Position numbers and translations under genes: made by a program
Part shown: one piece after another, positions 9,810-17,757 of the stretch
Layout: each line of letters opens with the position of its first letter
How positions within the stretch are numbered: the first letter of the stretch is position 1
Assembly: GCF_963677575.1 (NCBI RefSeq)
Contig: NZ_OY782038.1
Span: forward strand, 2,731,501-2,795,500
Direction of reading: 5' to 3'
DNA: 64,000 nucleotides
DNA from: an uncultured Draconibacterium sp.
Lineage (GTDB): Bacteria > Bacteroidota > Bacteroidia > Bacteroidales > Prolixibacteraceae
The notes under the pieces: model-generated
What the model saw: only the letters and a program-made list of their open reading frames with translations
Database searches by the model: none
Told to the model about the DNA's origin: nothing

Positions 9810-9855
9810 AAAAATGCCATCTTTCTACTTAACGTGAATAAAGATGACATCTTTT
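9810..9855 (-). terminator. Terminator hairpin after the PhnA-like gene
   Basis: On the minus strand, AAAGATG/CATCTTT-type arms (9839-9855 and 9810-9824) close a 14-nt loop and end in a T-run. The hairpin follows the leftward PhnA-like gene and precedes the methyltransferase gene. Its arm sequence (ATGCCATCTTT) is nearly the same as in the terminator at 8803-8841. Confidence 0.65.
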
Positions 9856-9874
9856 CTTATTTGTATAAACCTTT

Positions 9875-10450
9875 CTAATTCTTCTTTACATACTGTGTAA
9901 GAATAACGATCTGCTGGCCATTTACTTTCCCTTCAATTTGCTCGGGATTATCGTGTACCAGCGAGATATTACGAACGGCTGTTCCGCGTTTTGCAGTAAA
10001 TCCACCACCTTTTACGTTCAGGTCTTTAATCAAAACAACCGAATCGCCTGCTTGCAAAACAGCGCCGTTGCTGTCGAGGTGTTTAACCACATCATCCGGA
10101 TCAATTCCTTCGCCGGTTGCTTCAGCCCAAGCCTGTGTTTCTTCGTCGAGGTAAAGCATATCAAGCAAATCTTGTGGCCAGCCTTCAGCTTTTAAACGGT
10201 TTAACATTCTCCATGCTACCACCTGAACAGCAGGTACAGTGCTCCACATGCTGTCGTTCAAACAACGCCAGTGGTTGGCATCCATTGTCTCCGGGTCGTT
10301 GATCTGCCCCGAGCAGGTTGCACAAATATAAATACTGTCTTTTTCGCTTTCCTGTGTTGCCGGCGGCACAGTAAATACACCCAGATTATCTTCCGATCCG
10401 CATAATTCACAAACCGAAGTGCGTTTTTGCAATTCTCTTTCTATACTCAT
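9875..10450 (-). CDS. PhnA/YjdM-like zinc-ribbon protein
   Basis: The protein has 191 residues with the chosen start at 10450 (MSIERELQKRTS). The longer frame from 10468 begins inside a dispersed palindrome and adds only six residues. An N-terminal zinc ribbon is visible (CELCGSEDN with a second pair CATCSGQ). The C-terminal PhnA domain has LKDLNVKGGGFTAKRGTAVRNI and DNPEQIEGKVNGQQIVI. YjdM/PhnA is widespread, and despite the name it is not part of C-P lyase; the biochemical role is unsettled. The mid region (RCLNDSMWSTVPAVQVVAWRML) is the usual extension of longer family members. Confidence 0.85.
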   Translation of the reverse strand: MSIERELQKRTSVCELCGSEDNLGVFTVPPATQESEKDSIYICATCSGQINDPETMDANHWRCLNDSMWSTVPAVQVVAWRMLNRLKAEGWPQDLLDMLYLDEETQAWAEATGEGIDPDDVVKHLDSNGAVLQAGDSVVLIKDLNVKGGGFTAKRGTAVRNISLVHDNPEQIEGKVNGQQIVILTQYVKKN

Positions 10451-10463
10451 TTTGATTGTTCCT

Positions 10464-10540
10464 GTCATTTCGAAGGAAGCGTGACTGAGAAATCCATCAC
10501 AATATGAGACAGATTTCTCCTCCTTCGTCGTCGAAATGAC
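10464..10540. repeat. Dispersed palindromic (REP-like) repeat
   Basis: The left arm 10464-10494 begins GTCATTTCGAAGGAAGC, and the right arm 10512-10540 is close to its reverse complement and ends GTCGAAATGAC. It fills the gap between trpS and the PhnA-like gene. A related unit, starting from GTCATTCCGAAC, forms the outer arms of the palindrome at 17599-17720, so this is a repeat family rather than a one-off hairpin. Confidence 0.65.
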
Positions 10541-10559
10541 AATTTATTTAATGTTCTTT

Positions 10560-11561
10560 TTAAAACAGTTTCTTAAATCCAATTACATCTTTCACTTCTT
10601 GCAAGGTTTTCACAGCTGATTCGCGAGCTTTTTCAGCACCCATTTTAGCCACTTTTGCCAGGTAAGCATCGTCTTGCAGAATATCAATAATCCGTTCGCG
10701 GATTGGCGAAGTGTAGGCAATAATATCTTCTGCCAGTTGTTTTTTCAGATCGCCGTAACGAATTTCGCACTTGTTGTACAATTCATCGAAATGCGCTACT
10801 GTATCGGGTGTAGAAACGATATCCAGCAGTGTAAATAAGTTCTGAATAGCTTCCGGCTTTTCCTGGTTCATTTCTGTTGGGCCCGAATCGGTAACCGCAC
10901 GCATTACTTTCTTACGAATCGATTTTGGATCTTCGTAAAGGTTAATGGCATTACCTTCCGATTTTCCCATTTTTCCGCTGCCATCCAATCCCGGAACTTT
11001 AATCATGTCGCCACCATCAAAAGTATACGGACGTGGAATCGGGAATACATCTGCTTTGTACATGCGGTTAAAACGTTTGGCAAATTTGCGCGCCATTTCC
11101 AGGTTTTGCTCCTGGTCTTTTCCAACCGGTACAAAATGCGCTTTGTGGATAATAATATCCGAAGCCATTAAAACCGGGTAAGTCAACAATCCGGCATTTA
11201 CGTTATCCGGATTCTGACGAGCTTTATCTTTAAACGAGGTTGTACGCTCCAGCTCGCCCAAATAGGCGTTCATATTTAATAAAGCATACAATTCCGAAAC
11301 CTCAGGAACATCACTCTGAATGAATATCGTTGATTTTTCAGGATCGATACCACAAGCTAAATATTCGGCAAGCACCTGGCGCACACCCGACTGCAAATTC
11401 TCAGGCGTTGGGTGCGTAGTTAACGAGTGAATATCAGCAATAAAAAAGTAGCAGTTAAAATCGTCCTGCATTTTTAAGAAATTTTGCACGGCTCCAAAGT
11501 AGTTTCCGAGGTGCAAATATCCAGTCGGTCGTATACCGCTTACAACTGTCGGTTTATTCAT
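10560..11561 (-). CDS. trpS: Tryptophan--tRNA ligase
   Basis: The protein has 333 residues with the start placed at 11561 (MNKPTVVSGIRPTGYLHLGN). The open frame continues 10 codons upstream, but without homology to the family start. The class I HIGH-like signature is GYLHLGNYFG and the KMSKS-like signature is GKMGKSEGN. The length and DSGPTEMNQEKPEAIQNL insert fit bacterial TrpS. It charges tRNA-Trp with tryptophan in the cytoplasm. The gene appears to stand alone: a palindromic repeat lies downstream and a 128-base gap separates it from ybaK upstream. Its presence near the tryptophan-synthase-like trpB2 (17.8 kb) may be coincidental. Confidence 0.96.
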   Translation of the reverse strand: MNKPTVVSGIRPTGYLHLGNYFGAVQNFLKMQDDFNCYFFIADIHSLTTHPTPENLQSGVRQVLAEYLACGIDPEKSTIFIQSDVPEVSELYALLNMNAYLGELERTTSFKDKARQNPDNVNAGLLTYPVLMASDIIIHKAHFVPVGKDQEQNLEMARKFAKRFNRMYKADVFPIPRPYTFDGGDMIKVPGLDGSGKMGKSEGNAINLYEDPKSIRKKVMRAVTDSGPTEMNQEKPEAIQNLFTLLDIVSTPDTVAHFDELYNKCEIRYGDLKKQLAEDIIAYTSPIRERIIDILQDDAYLAKVAKMGAEKARESAVKTLQEVKDVIGFKKLF

Positions 11562-11719
11562 TATCTGTTTTTTATATGGTGATGTGCGCAAAGCGCAAAG
11601 CCATCTGATTTTTAAGTGAGTGCAAAAATAGAGATTCGTGGGGAAAGTAAAAAAATAAAATTCGCTACGGTCTAAAAATTAATACTGAAGAGGCGATATT
11701 GAATAAAAACGAAAGAAAA

Positions 11720-12193
11720 TCATAAATCAATAAGGTCGGAAAGCTGGGCTCCGGTACAAGCGATCAGATCTTTTGGATCGATTTTTATCTGCATACCGCG
11801 TTTCCCGGCACTCACATAAATGTATTCGAAATTCAAGCAGGTTTCGTGAATAAAGATCGGGTATGGTTTTTTCATTCCCATTGGCGAACATGCTCCACGA
11901 ATGTAACCGGTGAGCCCCAACAGTTCTTTCATCAGCACCATTTCCACGCTTTTATTCCCCGATATTTTTGCAGCTTTTTTCAAGTTAAGTTCGGCAGCTC
12001 CGGGAATTACAGCTACAAATACACCCGTTCTCTTACCTCTTAAAACGAGTGTTTTAAAAACCTGCTCCACATTCTGCCCCAACGATTCGGCAACATGAGT
12101 GGCGCTCAAATCCGCCTCATCAACGTGGTATTCAACCAGCTCGTACGCTATCTTTTTGCTGTCGAGTAAACGGGCAGCATTTGTTTTCTTCAC
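11720..12193 (-). CDS. ybaK: Cys-tRNA(Pro)/Cys-tRNA(Cys) deacylase, YbaK/EbsC type
   Basis: The protein has 157 residues, the usual YbaK length. Conserved segments are visible: VAESLGQNVEQVFKTLVLRG, FVAVIPGAAELNLKKAAKISG, the invariant GYIRGACSPMGMKKPYPIF and the terminal YVSAGKRGMQIKIDP with DLIACTGA. It hydrolyses mischarged Cys-tRNA(Pro) in the cytoplasm. It is a single gene in a small housekeeping stretch with trpS downstream. Confidence 0.93.
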   Translation of the reverse strand: MKKTNAARLLDSKKIAYELVEYHVDEADLSATHVAESLGQNVEQVFKTLVLRGKRTGVFVAVIPGAAELNLKKAAKISGNKSVEMVLMKELLGLTGYIRGACSPMGMKKPYPIFIHETCLNFEYIYVSAGKRGMQIKIDPKDLIACTGAQLSDLIDL

Positions 12194-12234
12194 TCTCTAT
12201 TAATTTTTAAATTAAACCGGAGAACCCAACACAT

Positions 12235-13341
12235 TTAGTCGGTCTTATTGGGTTTTTGTTTTCCCAAAGCCCTTTTTAAAGAACTTACCGAGCCGAAACC
12301 GCCAACATCCATTAATATAATATTGGAAGCCAATGGATGTTCTTTCCGGTACTCCATTACTTCTTTAACTCTGTAACGATTTACAAAGGAATTAAAATTT
12401 ATTCCAAATTGGTTGTTGATAAGGTTCGAAAGGTATGTTCGGTTTGTACCAATATGCTTACAAACATCTGTTAAACTTAAGTTAGAATTTAAATACGGTT
12501 TTTCTTCTTCAAAATACTGTAACAAAACTTTTCCCATTCTCTGTTCATTCTCATTTCCGCAGCTTTTTATGTTAGAAACCGGATCAGGCAATTCAATTTC
12601 CTGTTTCGGTTTCTTTTGTTTAAAAGACCAAATTCCAATAATCCAGATAAAAGCAGAAATAATAAAAAGGAAGACAACAAGAAACATTTCATTTTCTTCA
12701 TGAAACGGATTAAAAACGTAAAATAAAACACATAGTATACCTACAATAACAAAACCACCATTAAACCAATGAAGCCAGTCGATTGAGAAATTTTCGATAT
12801 TGGAATATTCCTGCTTTAATTGAGCAGAATATCTTCGGGGCAACTGTATAAAAACAACAGAATAATAAATCACTTGTGCAACAATTAACACTACATCAAC
12901 CATTCTAAATATGGTAAGTATTTTTAGGGTTAGTCCTTTGAATTCTGTTCCTGTACGATAATTTGAAAGGTAATAAACTCTTTCATCCAGGTTTAAAAAA
13001 CCATAAAACAATAAAGCCGAAATACACCCAAAAACCACACCGGGCAACAGGTGCAAGAAACTTCTTTTCAGGTTTTTGCCAACAATACTTTTTACATACA
13101 AGAAAACCGAGGGAAACAACCAAAGTACAGCTGCAATATGCAAGCTATGTATGTAGCTGTACGCTAAAAACATTTTACGGAAGTAAAAATAGTTGGCCAG
13201 AAAAACAAAAAATGCGTTAAACAAAGCAAAGACCATAACTTTTTTCGACACATCTTTCCTGGCAGTAACCAATATAGTTACCGACAAAAGCAAGGGCAAT
13301 ACAAAAGAAGAAATGAGTAAACTAAGTTTTAGGTGCTCCAT
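12235..13341 (-). CDS. Membrane-anchored AraC-family transcriptional regulator
   Basis: The protein has 368 residues. Seven hydrophobic segments span about residues 5-230, with LSLLISSFVLPLLLSVTILV first and FLVVFLFIISAFIWIIGIW last. A linker follows, then a C-terminal AraC-type double helix-turn-helix (about 265-365: YLNSNLSLTDVCKHIGTNRTYLSNLINNQFGINFNSFVNRYRVKEV). This 7TM-HTH layout is common in Bacteroidota. The second HTH is atypical (LMDVGGFGSVSSLKRAL), so DNA binding may rest mainly on the first helix-turn-helix. The divergently transcribed YiiX-like lipoprotein gene at 13486 shares the 144-base promoter region and is a plausible target (inference). Confidence 0.85.
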   Translation of the reverse strand: MEHLKLSLLISSFVLPLLLSVTILVTARKDVSKKVMVFALFNAFFVFLANYFYFRKMFLAYSYIHSLHIAAVLWLFPSVFLYVKSIVGKNLKRSFLHLLPGVVFGCISALLFYGFLNLDERVYYLSNYRTGTEFKGLTLKILTIFRMVDVVLIVAQVIYYSVVFIQLPRRYSAQLKQEYSNIENFSIDWLHWFNGGFVIVGILCVLFYVFNPFHEENEMFLVVFLFIISAFIWIIGIWSFKQKKPKQEIELPDPVSNIKSCGNENEQRMGKVLLQYFEEEKPYLNSNLSLTDVCKHIGTNRTYLSNLINNQFGINFNSFVNRYRVKEVMEYRKEHPLASNIILMDVGGFGSVSSLKRALGKQKPNKTD

Positions 13342-13485
13342 TTCCTAATTCATTTTTTTAGAATTCGAAAAAGTTTTACAATTTGAGCTATAATATTTAT
13401 TATTTGCCCTCCGGCCATCCGGGGAACAAGTATATTTGTTCAAAAATAAAACTATTTTAATTAAGCCTTACTTCTTTCTGTACAA

Positions 13486-14700
13486 ATGTTAAAAAATAAA
13501 AGCCTGATTGCAGCTCTCCATTCCTCTCTTGCTCTCTTAATTTTTTTGAGTACGATATTTTTCAATTCATGTTCGAGAAGTAATTGTACCAGCAAAACTC
13601 CCATGTGGCATTATTATACTCATGAGCAACTAAATACATTAAACATTGAAAAAGAAAGATTAAATGACGAATCCATTAAAATCATTGAGGATTTAAACAA
13701 ACAGCTAAATCAACATAATTTCCGGTGTGCTGCTACAACTCATCAACTATTTAAAAACCTGGCCGGGCATTCCCGAATTGACTGTATTTACCAAGAGTTA
13801 TATACCCAAAACAATAATGACTCGCTAAAACTTTACGGACTGAAAAAACTGATGCAATCGGCAGACTTTTATTTTTCAGTATTTCAAACAAATGAAAGTA
13901 TTCGCCAGGTTATAGACCGCGGCGATGCAGCTTACAACATACCCAAACATTTTCTTTCGGATTCGCAAAAGTTCCTTTTCAACAAAAGAAACAGAAGAAT
14001 TGCCGGGAAATTTAGCTGGGAACTTAATTCCTTACAACAGGATGTAAGCCTATTTACTTTAGAACAGAAATTAGGGCGCATAAAAGAAGCGGCGTATGAT
14101 TTTTCAGGCTTATGCAGCGAAGGTTTTGGACGGCTGATTGCCAAAATAAATTTACCATTAAAAGATACGCTTTGCTCCGAAAATCTTTTGCCAAAATTAA
14201 AGGAATGGGACATTATATGCCAGAAGTCACCCCGGAAACTAACCGACTTCTTCATCCCTGGGTATTTTGGGCACGCCGGTATTTATGTTGGAGACAGTAT
14301 TTTTGTTCAATGCGACCAGGAAGGGGTACATTACGACAAAGCCCAGGAGTTTTTAGAGGGAAATGATTTTATTGTATTACGTGCCAGGCAACTAACCCCA
14401 ACACAAAAAAAGCGTATGCGCACACTTTTGGAAGCCCAACTCGGGAAAAAATACGATTTTAGCTTTAATACCGACTCTCCTGACCGAATTATCTGCACCG
14501 AGTTAATCTTTCTTGTTTATGACCAAATAACCTGGAATACCAGAAATACAGTTTTCTGGAGCTCAATATCGCCAGACGATTTGATAAGAACGTCTTTGAG
14601 AAACGAGCAGTTTAAAATTCCCCTGTTGTTAACTACAAGTCAAATGATCGAGAATCCTGATAAAGAAATTATTGCGGATTTACTGGCCCGGAAACACTAA
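13486..14700 (+). CDS. YiiX/YebB-like (permuted NlpC/P60) lipoprotein hydrolase
   Basis: The protein has 404 residues. The N-terminal hydrophobic signal ends with a lipobox Cys29 (FFNSCSRS). The C-terminal half, after about residue 250, carries the permuted papain-like signature of the YiiX/C92 group: PGYFGHAGIYVGDS with the catalytic His and ICTELIFLVYDQI with the Cys. Such enzymes cleave amide bonds in peptidoglycan peptides or lipids. The N-terminal 220 residues are helical and charged with no recognised domain. The gene is divergent from the 7TM-AraC regulator. Its 3' end overlaps that of the DUF2238 gene by 32 bases, tail to tail. Confidence 0.8.
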   Translation: MLKNKSLIAALHSSLALLIFLSTIFFNSCSRSNCTSKTPMWHYYTHEQLNTLNIEKERLNDESIKIIEDLNKQLNQHNFRCAATTHQLFKNLAGHSRIDCIYQELYTQNNNDSLKLYGLKKLMQSADFYFSVFQTNESIRQVIDRGDAAYNIPKHFLSDSQKFLFNKRNRRIAGKFSWELNSLQQDVSLFTLEQKLGRIKEAAYDFSGLCSEGFGRLIAKINLPLKDTLCSENLLPKLKEWDIICQKSPRKLTDFFIPGYFGHAGIYVGDSIFVQCDQEGVHYDKAQEFLEGNDFIVLRARQLTPTQKKRMRTLLEAQLGKKYDFSFNTDSPDRIICTELIFLVYDQITWNTRNTVFWSSISPDDLIRTSLRNEQFKIPLLLTTSQMIENPDKEIIADLLARKH

Positions 14701-15283
14701 CATTCCGGAAAGATATTCGGAACATAAAGATGGCAAATAGTGCCCCAATACCGTCCGACAGCATATCTTTCTGAGCATCCCAAATATCGCCTTGTGCACC
14801 CAAAAAATCAGCATTTGAACCGGGGCTGATCAACATTACGTAAATCCATTCCAAAATTTCGTATAAAGCAGCAATAGTCATAATCCCGGTAAAAGAAAAA
14901 ATAAAAATCCACAGTTGCCGGGTTGTAATTTTTTTTCGTAAAAGATATTCGGCAAAAGGATAAGCATAAAAACCAACACTTACATGCACCACCCGGTCGA
15001 AATGATTGCGGCTGAAACCCAAAACTTCAGTGAAAAAATTAAACGATACATTATAAAAATAATAATGGGCGCCTAAGGTTTGCAAAAAAAGCAGAAAAGC
15101 AGCCATAAAATATGACATAGTGGAAAACCTGAATTTATTATAAGTACCAACTGCAAGCAGGCAAATAAAAAGAGGCGATAAATTAGCAGCAAACCAATAA
15201 GCCCTGTTGTGGGGGCAAAAGGCCAAAGCTATAAACCAAATACAGTAGGCAGCAAAAAGTATAACAGGAATCCGGGATTTCAT
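14669..15283 (-). CDS. DUF2238 (YjdF-like) inner-membrane protein
   Basis: The protein has 204 residues with the start at 15283 (MKSRIPVILFAAYCIWF). The 38 codons upstream in the open frame run into a MITE and are not coding. Five to six membrane helices are visible. The family motif FNRNHFDRVVHVSVGFYAYPFAEYL appears here as FSRNHFDRVVHVSVGFYAYP, followed by LYEILEWIYVM and the FLGAQGDIWDAQKDMLSDGIGAL block typical of DUF2238. The function of the family is unknown. It overlaps the end of the YiiX-like gene convergently. Confidence 0.88.
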   Translation of the reverse strand: MKSRIPVILFAAYCIWFIALAFCPHNRAYWFAANLSPLFICLLAVGTYNKFRFSTMSYFMAAFLLFLQTLGAHYYFYNVSFNFFTEVLGFSRNHFDRVVHVSVGFYAYPFAEYLLRKKITTRQLWIFIFSFTGIMTIAALYEILEWIYVMLISPGSNADFLGAQGDIWDAQKDMLSDGIGALFAIFMFRISFRNVSVSGPVNPQ

Positions 15284-15316
15284 TACCAAAAATTTAACGT
15301 TTATATTTCTATGTAA

Positions 15317-15476
15317 TACCAAATTTATATCGAGGTGAGCCTTAAATAATTTAAGAATGTTTGTGTTTAGGCAAGGCAGAAAATTGAGGCATAGCACCAG
15401 TTCTGTTGAAATTTTCTAACGAAGCATAAACGCAAAGAAATGAAATTATAAGGCTCATTTTGGTGTAATTTTGGTA
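15317..15476. mobile_element. MITE with IS630-type ends (TA...TA), about 160 bp
   Basis: The element is bounded by TA dinucleotides at 15317-15318 and 15475-15476. The left terminus TACCAAATTTATA and the right terminus (reverse complement TACCAAAATTACA) are inverted repeats. Matching inner blocks TGAGCCTTA...TAATTT occur at both ends. A second palindrome sits inside (GTTTAGGCAAGGCAGAAAATT near 15352 against AATTTTCTAACGAAGCATAAAC near 15412). There is no open frame. TA target duplication and CC-starting ends fit an IS630/Tc1-type non-autonomous element. It lies just upstream of the DUF2238 gene and may separate that gene from its original promoter. Confidence 0.75.
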
Positions 15477-15623
15477 TAAGTTTAAGCATTAATGCCGACC
15501 CTTTAAACAGTATACATTCCCGAAATGTACATTTTTACTTTTTGACTTTCTGTTTTTACGATTTGACCACAAGCGCCAAACCCAATCCCATACATTTAAA
15601 CAAAAAATTAAAACCAAATTATT

Positions 15624-16262
15624 ATGAAATTAAAAATTCTATCACACACACTTTTAGCCTGTACTTTCTTTTTTATTTTATCATGCGATTTAACTGATAG
15701 CGATGACCTGGGAGGCAGCCAGTCGGAAATGGGAGAAACAGGAAATACGTTTAGTACCTCATCTTCGTTGCCGGGAGCCTCAAATGCATCGGCAACAATT
15801 ACAGAATTGAATAATGGTGTTTCAACACTTACCTATTCTGTTAGTGTCACCAACAATTCGTACCTAAGCCTCATTCAGTCGTTAAGCGGTCCCTCAGTTT
15901 CGGGAAATACCGTAACCGGCGAGGGAAAATACCGCTTTACCAGCGAAGGTATTGAGGCTGTTTATGACGACGGGACTCTTACCCTGGTAGATTACGGTGC
16001 AAAAGTTGGCGACGTTTATACCTGCACCCATGGAAATGCCAATATAAAACGAGAAGTAACCGAAGTAGCTACAGAAGATGATTTCTTTTGGGGTGGAATG
16101 ATGATAAAAACCATAGAAGTTGAAGAAACGGGCCGGGGCATACCTGGGGTATCAAAAATTGTTTACCGTTACAACCACAAATTTGGCTTAGTTAACGCAA
16201 AGGCATTTTTTGAAGACGGCACATCTGCAGGCACACTGGTTTACAGCGATTCGCAAAATTAA
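15624..16262 (+). CDS. Secreted lipoprotein of unknown function
   Basis: The protein has 212 residues with a lipoprotein signal ending at Cys21 (FFFILSCDLTD). An acidic/Ser-rich linker follows, then a beta-rich domain with repeated polar strands (STLTYSVSVTNNSYLSL, EGKYRFTSEGIEAVYDDGTL). I do not recognise the family. It is isolated: a MITE lies upstream and a perfect 17-bp hairpin lies downstream. Confidence 0.75.
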   Translation: MKLKILSHTLLACTFFFILSCDLTDSDDLGGSQSEMGETGNTFSTSSSLPGASNASATITELNNGVSTLTYSVSVTNNSYLSLIQSLSGPSVSGNTVTGEGKYRFTSEGIEAVYDDGTLTLVDYGAKVGDVYTCTHGNANIKREVTEVATEDDFFWGGMMIKTIEVEETGRGIPGVSKIVYRYNHKFGLVNAKAFFEDGTSAGTLVYSDSQN

Positions 16263-16395
16263 CTCTGCCCGTCCTTTTTGATATATCTCTTTCCGATACT
16301 TGTTTTTTATAAAATCCAAAATCAATAGTAGTTATACCAATAGTAGTTTAAATTAAGACTGGTAAACCTAATTGTGCATTTTGAGAATGGAATTT

Positions 16396-16438
16396 AGAAG
16401 CTGTCTGAAAATTATCATACCATTTTCAGACAGCTTCT
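16396..16438. repeat. Perfect 17-bp hairpin
   Basis: AGAAGCTGTCTGAAAAT at 16396-16412 pairs exactly with 16422-16438 across a 9-nt loop. There is no following T-run on either strand, so it is not a canonical terminator. It may be an mRNA-stabilising 3' structure of the lipoprotein gene or a small repeat. Upstream, the 7-mer ATAGTAG occurs twice (about 16325-16350). Confidence 0.6.
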
Positions 16439-16479
16439 TATAGTAGAAGAATTAAATACAGTGATAATTACAATTAACA

Positions 16480-16953
16480 ATGGAGTGCAACATATTTCTA
16501 TTCCCCTATAAAACACGTGCTATCGCAGTTATATTGCTAATTCTATCTGCCGTTTGCGCTTATTTTTATTTTTGGGGAGGGAAGCCCGAATTTTTTAACA
16601 CAAAAATTTTCGCGTTGGTAAGTGTTTACCTCGAAACCAGGTACTTTGTAATTGCACAAACAAATGCACTTGACGAAATGGCAGCAATATTGTTTATAAC
16701 AGGAGTTGCCCTATTCTCTTTTTCTAAACTGAAAAAAGAAATGCCCGAATATAATCAGCTACGGATTAAAGCATTATTTCATTCAATTTTAGTTACACTA
16801 ATTATCTGGATACTAAGTTTTCTCCTGATATACGGAATGGCCATTTTTCTTGCTTCCTCAGTAATATTTATTTTCTACCTTATAACCTATAACTTGTTAT
16901 TTTATTTCAGTATTGTAAGATTCAAACATCTGACAAAGCTTAATAAGCAATAA
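16480..16953 (+). CDS. Small integral membrane protein, unrecognised
   Basis: The protein has 157 residues with four likely membrane helices: AIAVILLILSAVCAYFYFW, AAILFITGVALFSF, ILVTLIIWILSFLLIYGMA and SVIFIFYLITYNLLFYF. Loops are basic (KLKKEMPEYNQLRIK). No family is recognised. A 410-bp transposon is inserted 3 bases after the stop codon, so any native terminator has been displaced. Confidence 0.6.
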   Translation: MECNIFLFPYKTRAIAVILLILSAVCAYFYFWGGKPEFFNTKIFALVSVYLETRYFVIAQTNALDEMAAILFITGVALFSFSKLKKEMPEYNQLRIKALFHSILVTLIIWILSFLLIYGMAIFLASSVIFIFYLITYNLLFYFSIVRFKHLTKLNKQ

Positions 16954-16956
16954 TGG

Positions 16957-17382
16957 CTATTATCGGATCACATCGAAAATCCGGTGGATTAATATTTCAA
17001 ATTTCTACAGAGATGCGGCGCAGGAAGGTTTTGCTTTTCAATCTACTTTAGCATTTGCGCCTTGTTAAAATACAGAACCTATTTACCTGGGCGACGCAAT
17101 TGCCTGTCGACAATTAGCTTTGCCCAAGGCTGAATTAAACAGCACTTTCAGCGCTGTAAGTTGAAACATACGAGAAATATAAAGCACTGAAAGTGCGACT
17201 TACTTTAGCCCGGGGCATACGATTCCGAATGGCATTCGGAAGAGTTTCCCCCGGGTTAAAAATAGGTGAACACCAAAGGCGCAATCGGTAAGTTCTATGA
17301 AACGGAATGATTGTTTGCGCCGCAATTCACTGGCGTTGATAAAATAATCCTCCACCAGATTTTCCATGTGATCCCTATTATC
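16957..17382. mobile_element. Non-autonomous transposon (410 bp) with 24-bp TIRs and perfect 8-bp target duplication
   Basis: The terminal inverted repeats are 16965-16988 and 17351-17374 (GGATCACAT...GGTGGA), matching at 22 of 24 positions. They are flanked by the exact direct repeat CTATTATC at 16957-16964 and 17375-17382, the signature of an 8-bp target duplication. The interior has no open frame but holds nested inverted repeats: GCACTTTCAGCGCT near 17141 against AGCACTGAAAGTGC near 17185, and GCCCGGGG near 17210 against CCCCCGGGTT near 17249. An 8-bp duplication with GG-starting ends is seen in families such as ISL3 and IS1595; which transposase drives it is not shown here. A second member of the family lies at 48706-49272. 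Confidence 0.88.
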
Positions 17383-17528
17383 CGCCTCTTTGAAAAAGAG
17401 AAAATATCATTAGCTTTACGTACTGACAGATAAAGAGATGTACAAAAATAGTTTATACGGAAAAGAATGGCACTGGCGTAACGTAAAAATGGAAACACGG
17501 GATGCTGCTTATTTTTTGTTATAAACTG

Positions 17529-17567
17529 AAAAGGGATTTGTCGTATTCGCGGGGCAAGTCCCTTTTT
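17529..17567 (+). terminator. Terminator-like hairpin upstream of trpB2
   Basis: A 12-bp stem with one G-U pair (AAAAGGGATTTG at 17529-17540 with CAAGTCCCTTTT at 17555-17566) is followed by T-rich sequence. It lies about 190 bases before trpB2. It could stop read-through from the transposon or act as a leader attenuator; no leader peptide with Trp codons was found. Confidence 0.5.
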
Positions 17568-17598
17568 GTGTTTTAATATTGATAATATAAAAGGAAAA

Positions 17599-17720
17599 GA
17601 TTCCTCGCTTTGCTCGGAATGACACTTTGTGTTGTGTTTTGGGAGTTTTGCAGGCGGAATACCGCCTGCAAAACTCCCCGCACCTAAATAAGCTTGTCAT
17701 TCCGAACGTAGTGAGGAATC
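17599..17720. repeat. Compound palindrome (REP-like) in the trpB2 leader
   Basis: The outer arms 17599-17623 (GATTCCTCGC...GGAATGAC) and 17696-17720 (GTCATTCCGAAC...GAGGAATC) are imperfect reverse complements. They enclose a perfect 17-bp hairpin, GGGAGTTTTGCAGGCGG at 17641-17657 with its complement at 17662-17678, and a 4-nt loop. The outer unit belongs to the same dispersed family as 10464-10540. It ends 37 bases before the trpB2 start. Confidence 0.75.
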
Positions 17721-17757
17721 TCTTAACTGAATACATAAACCAATAAAATAACAAATC

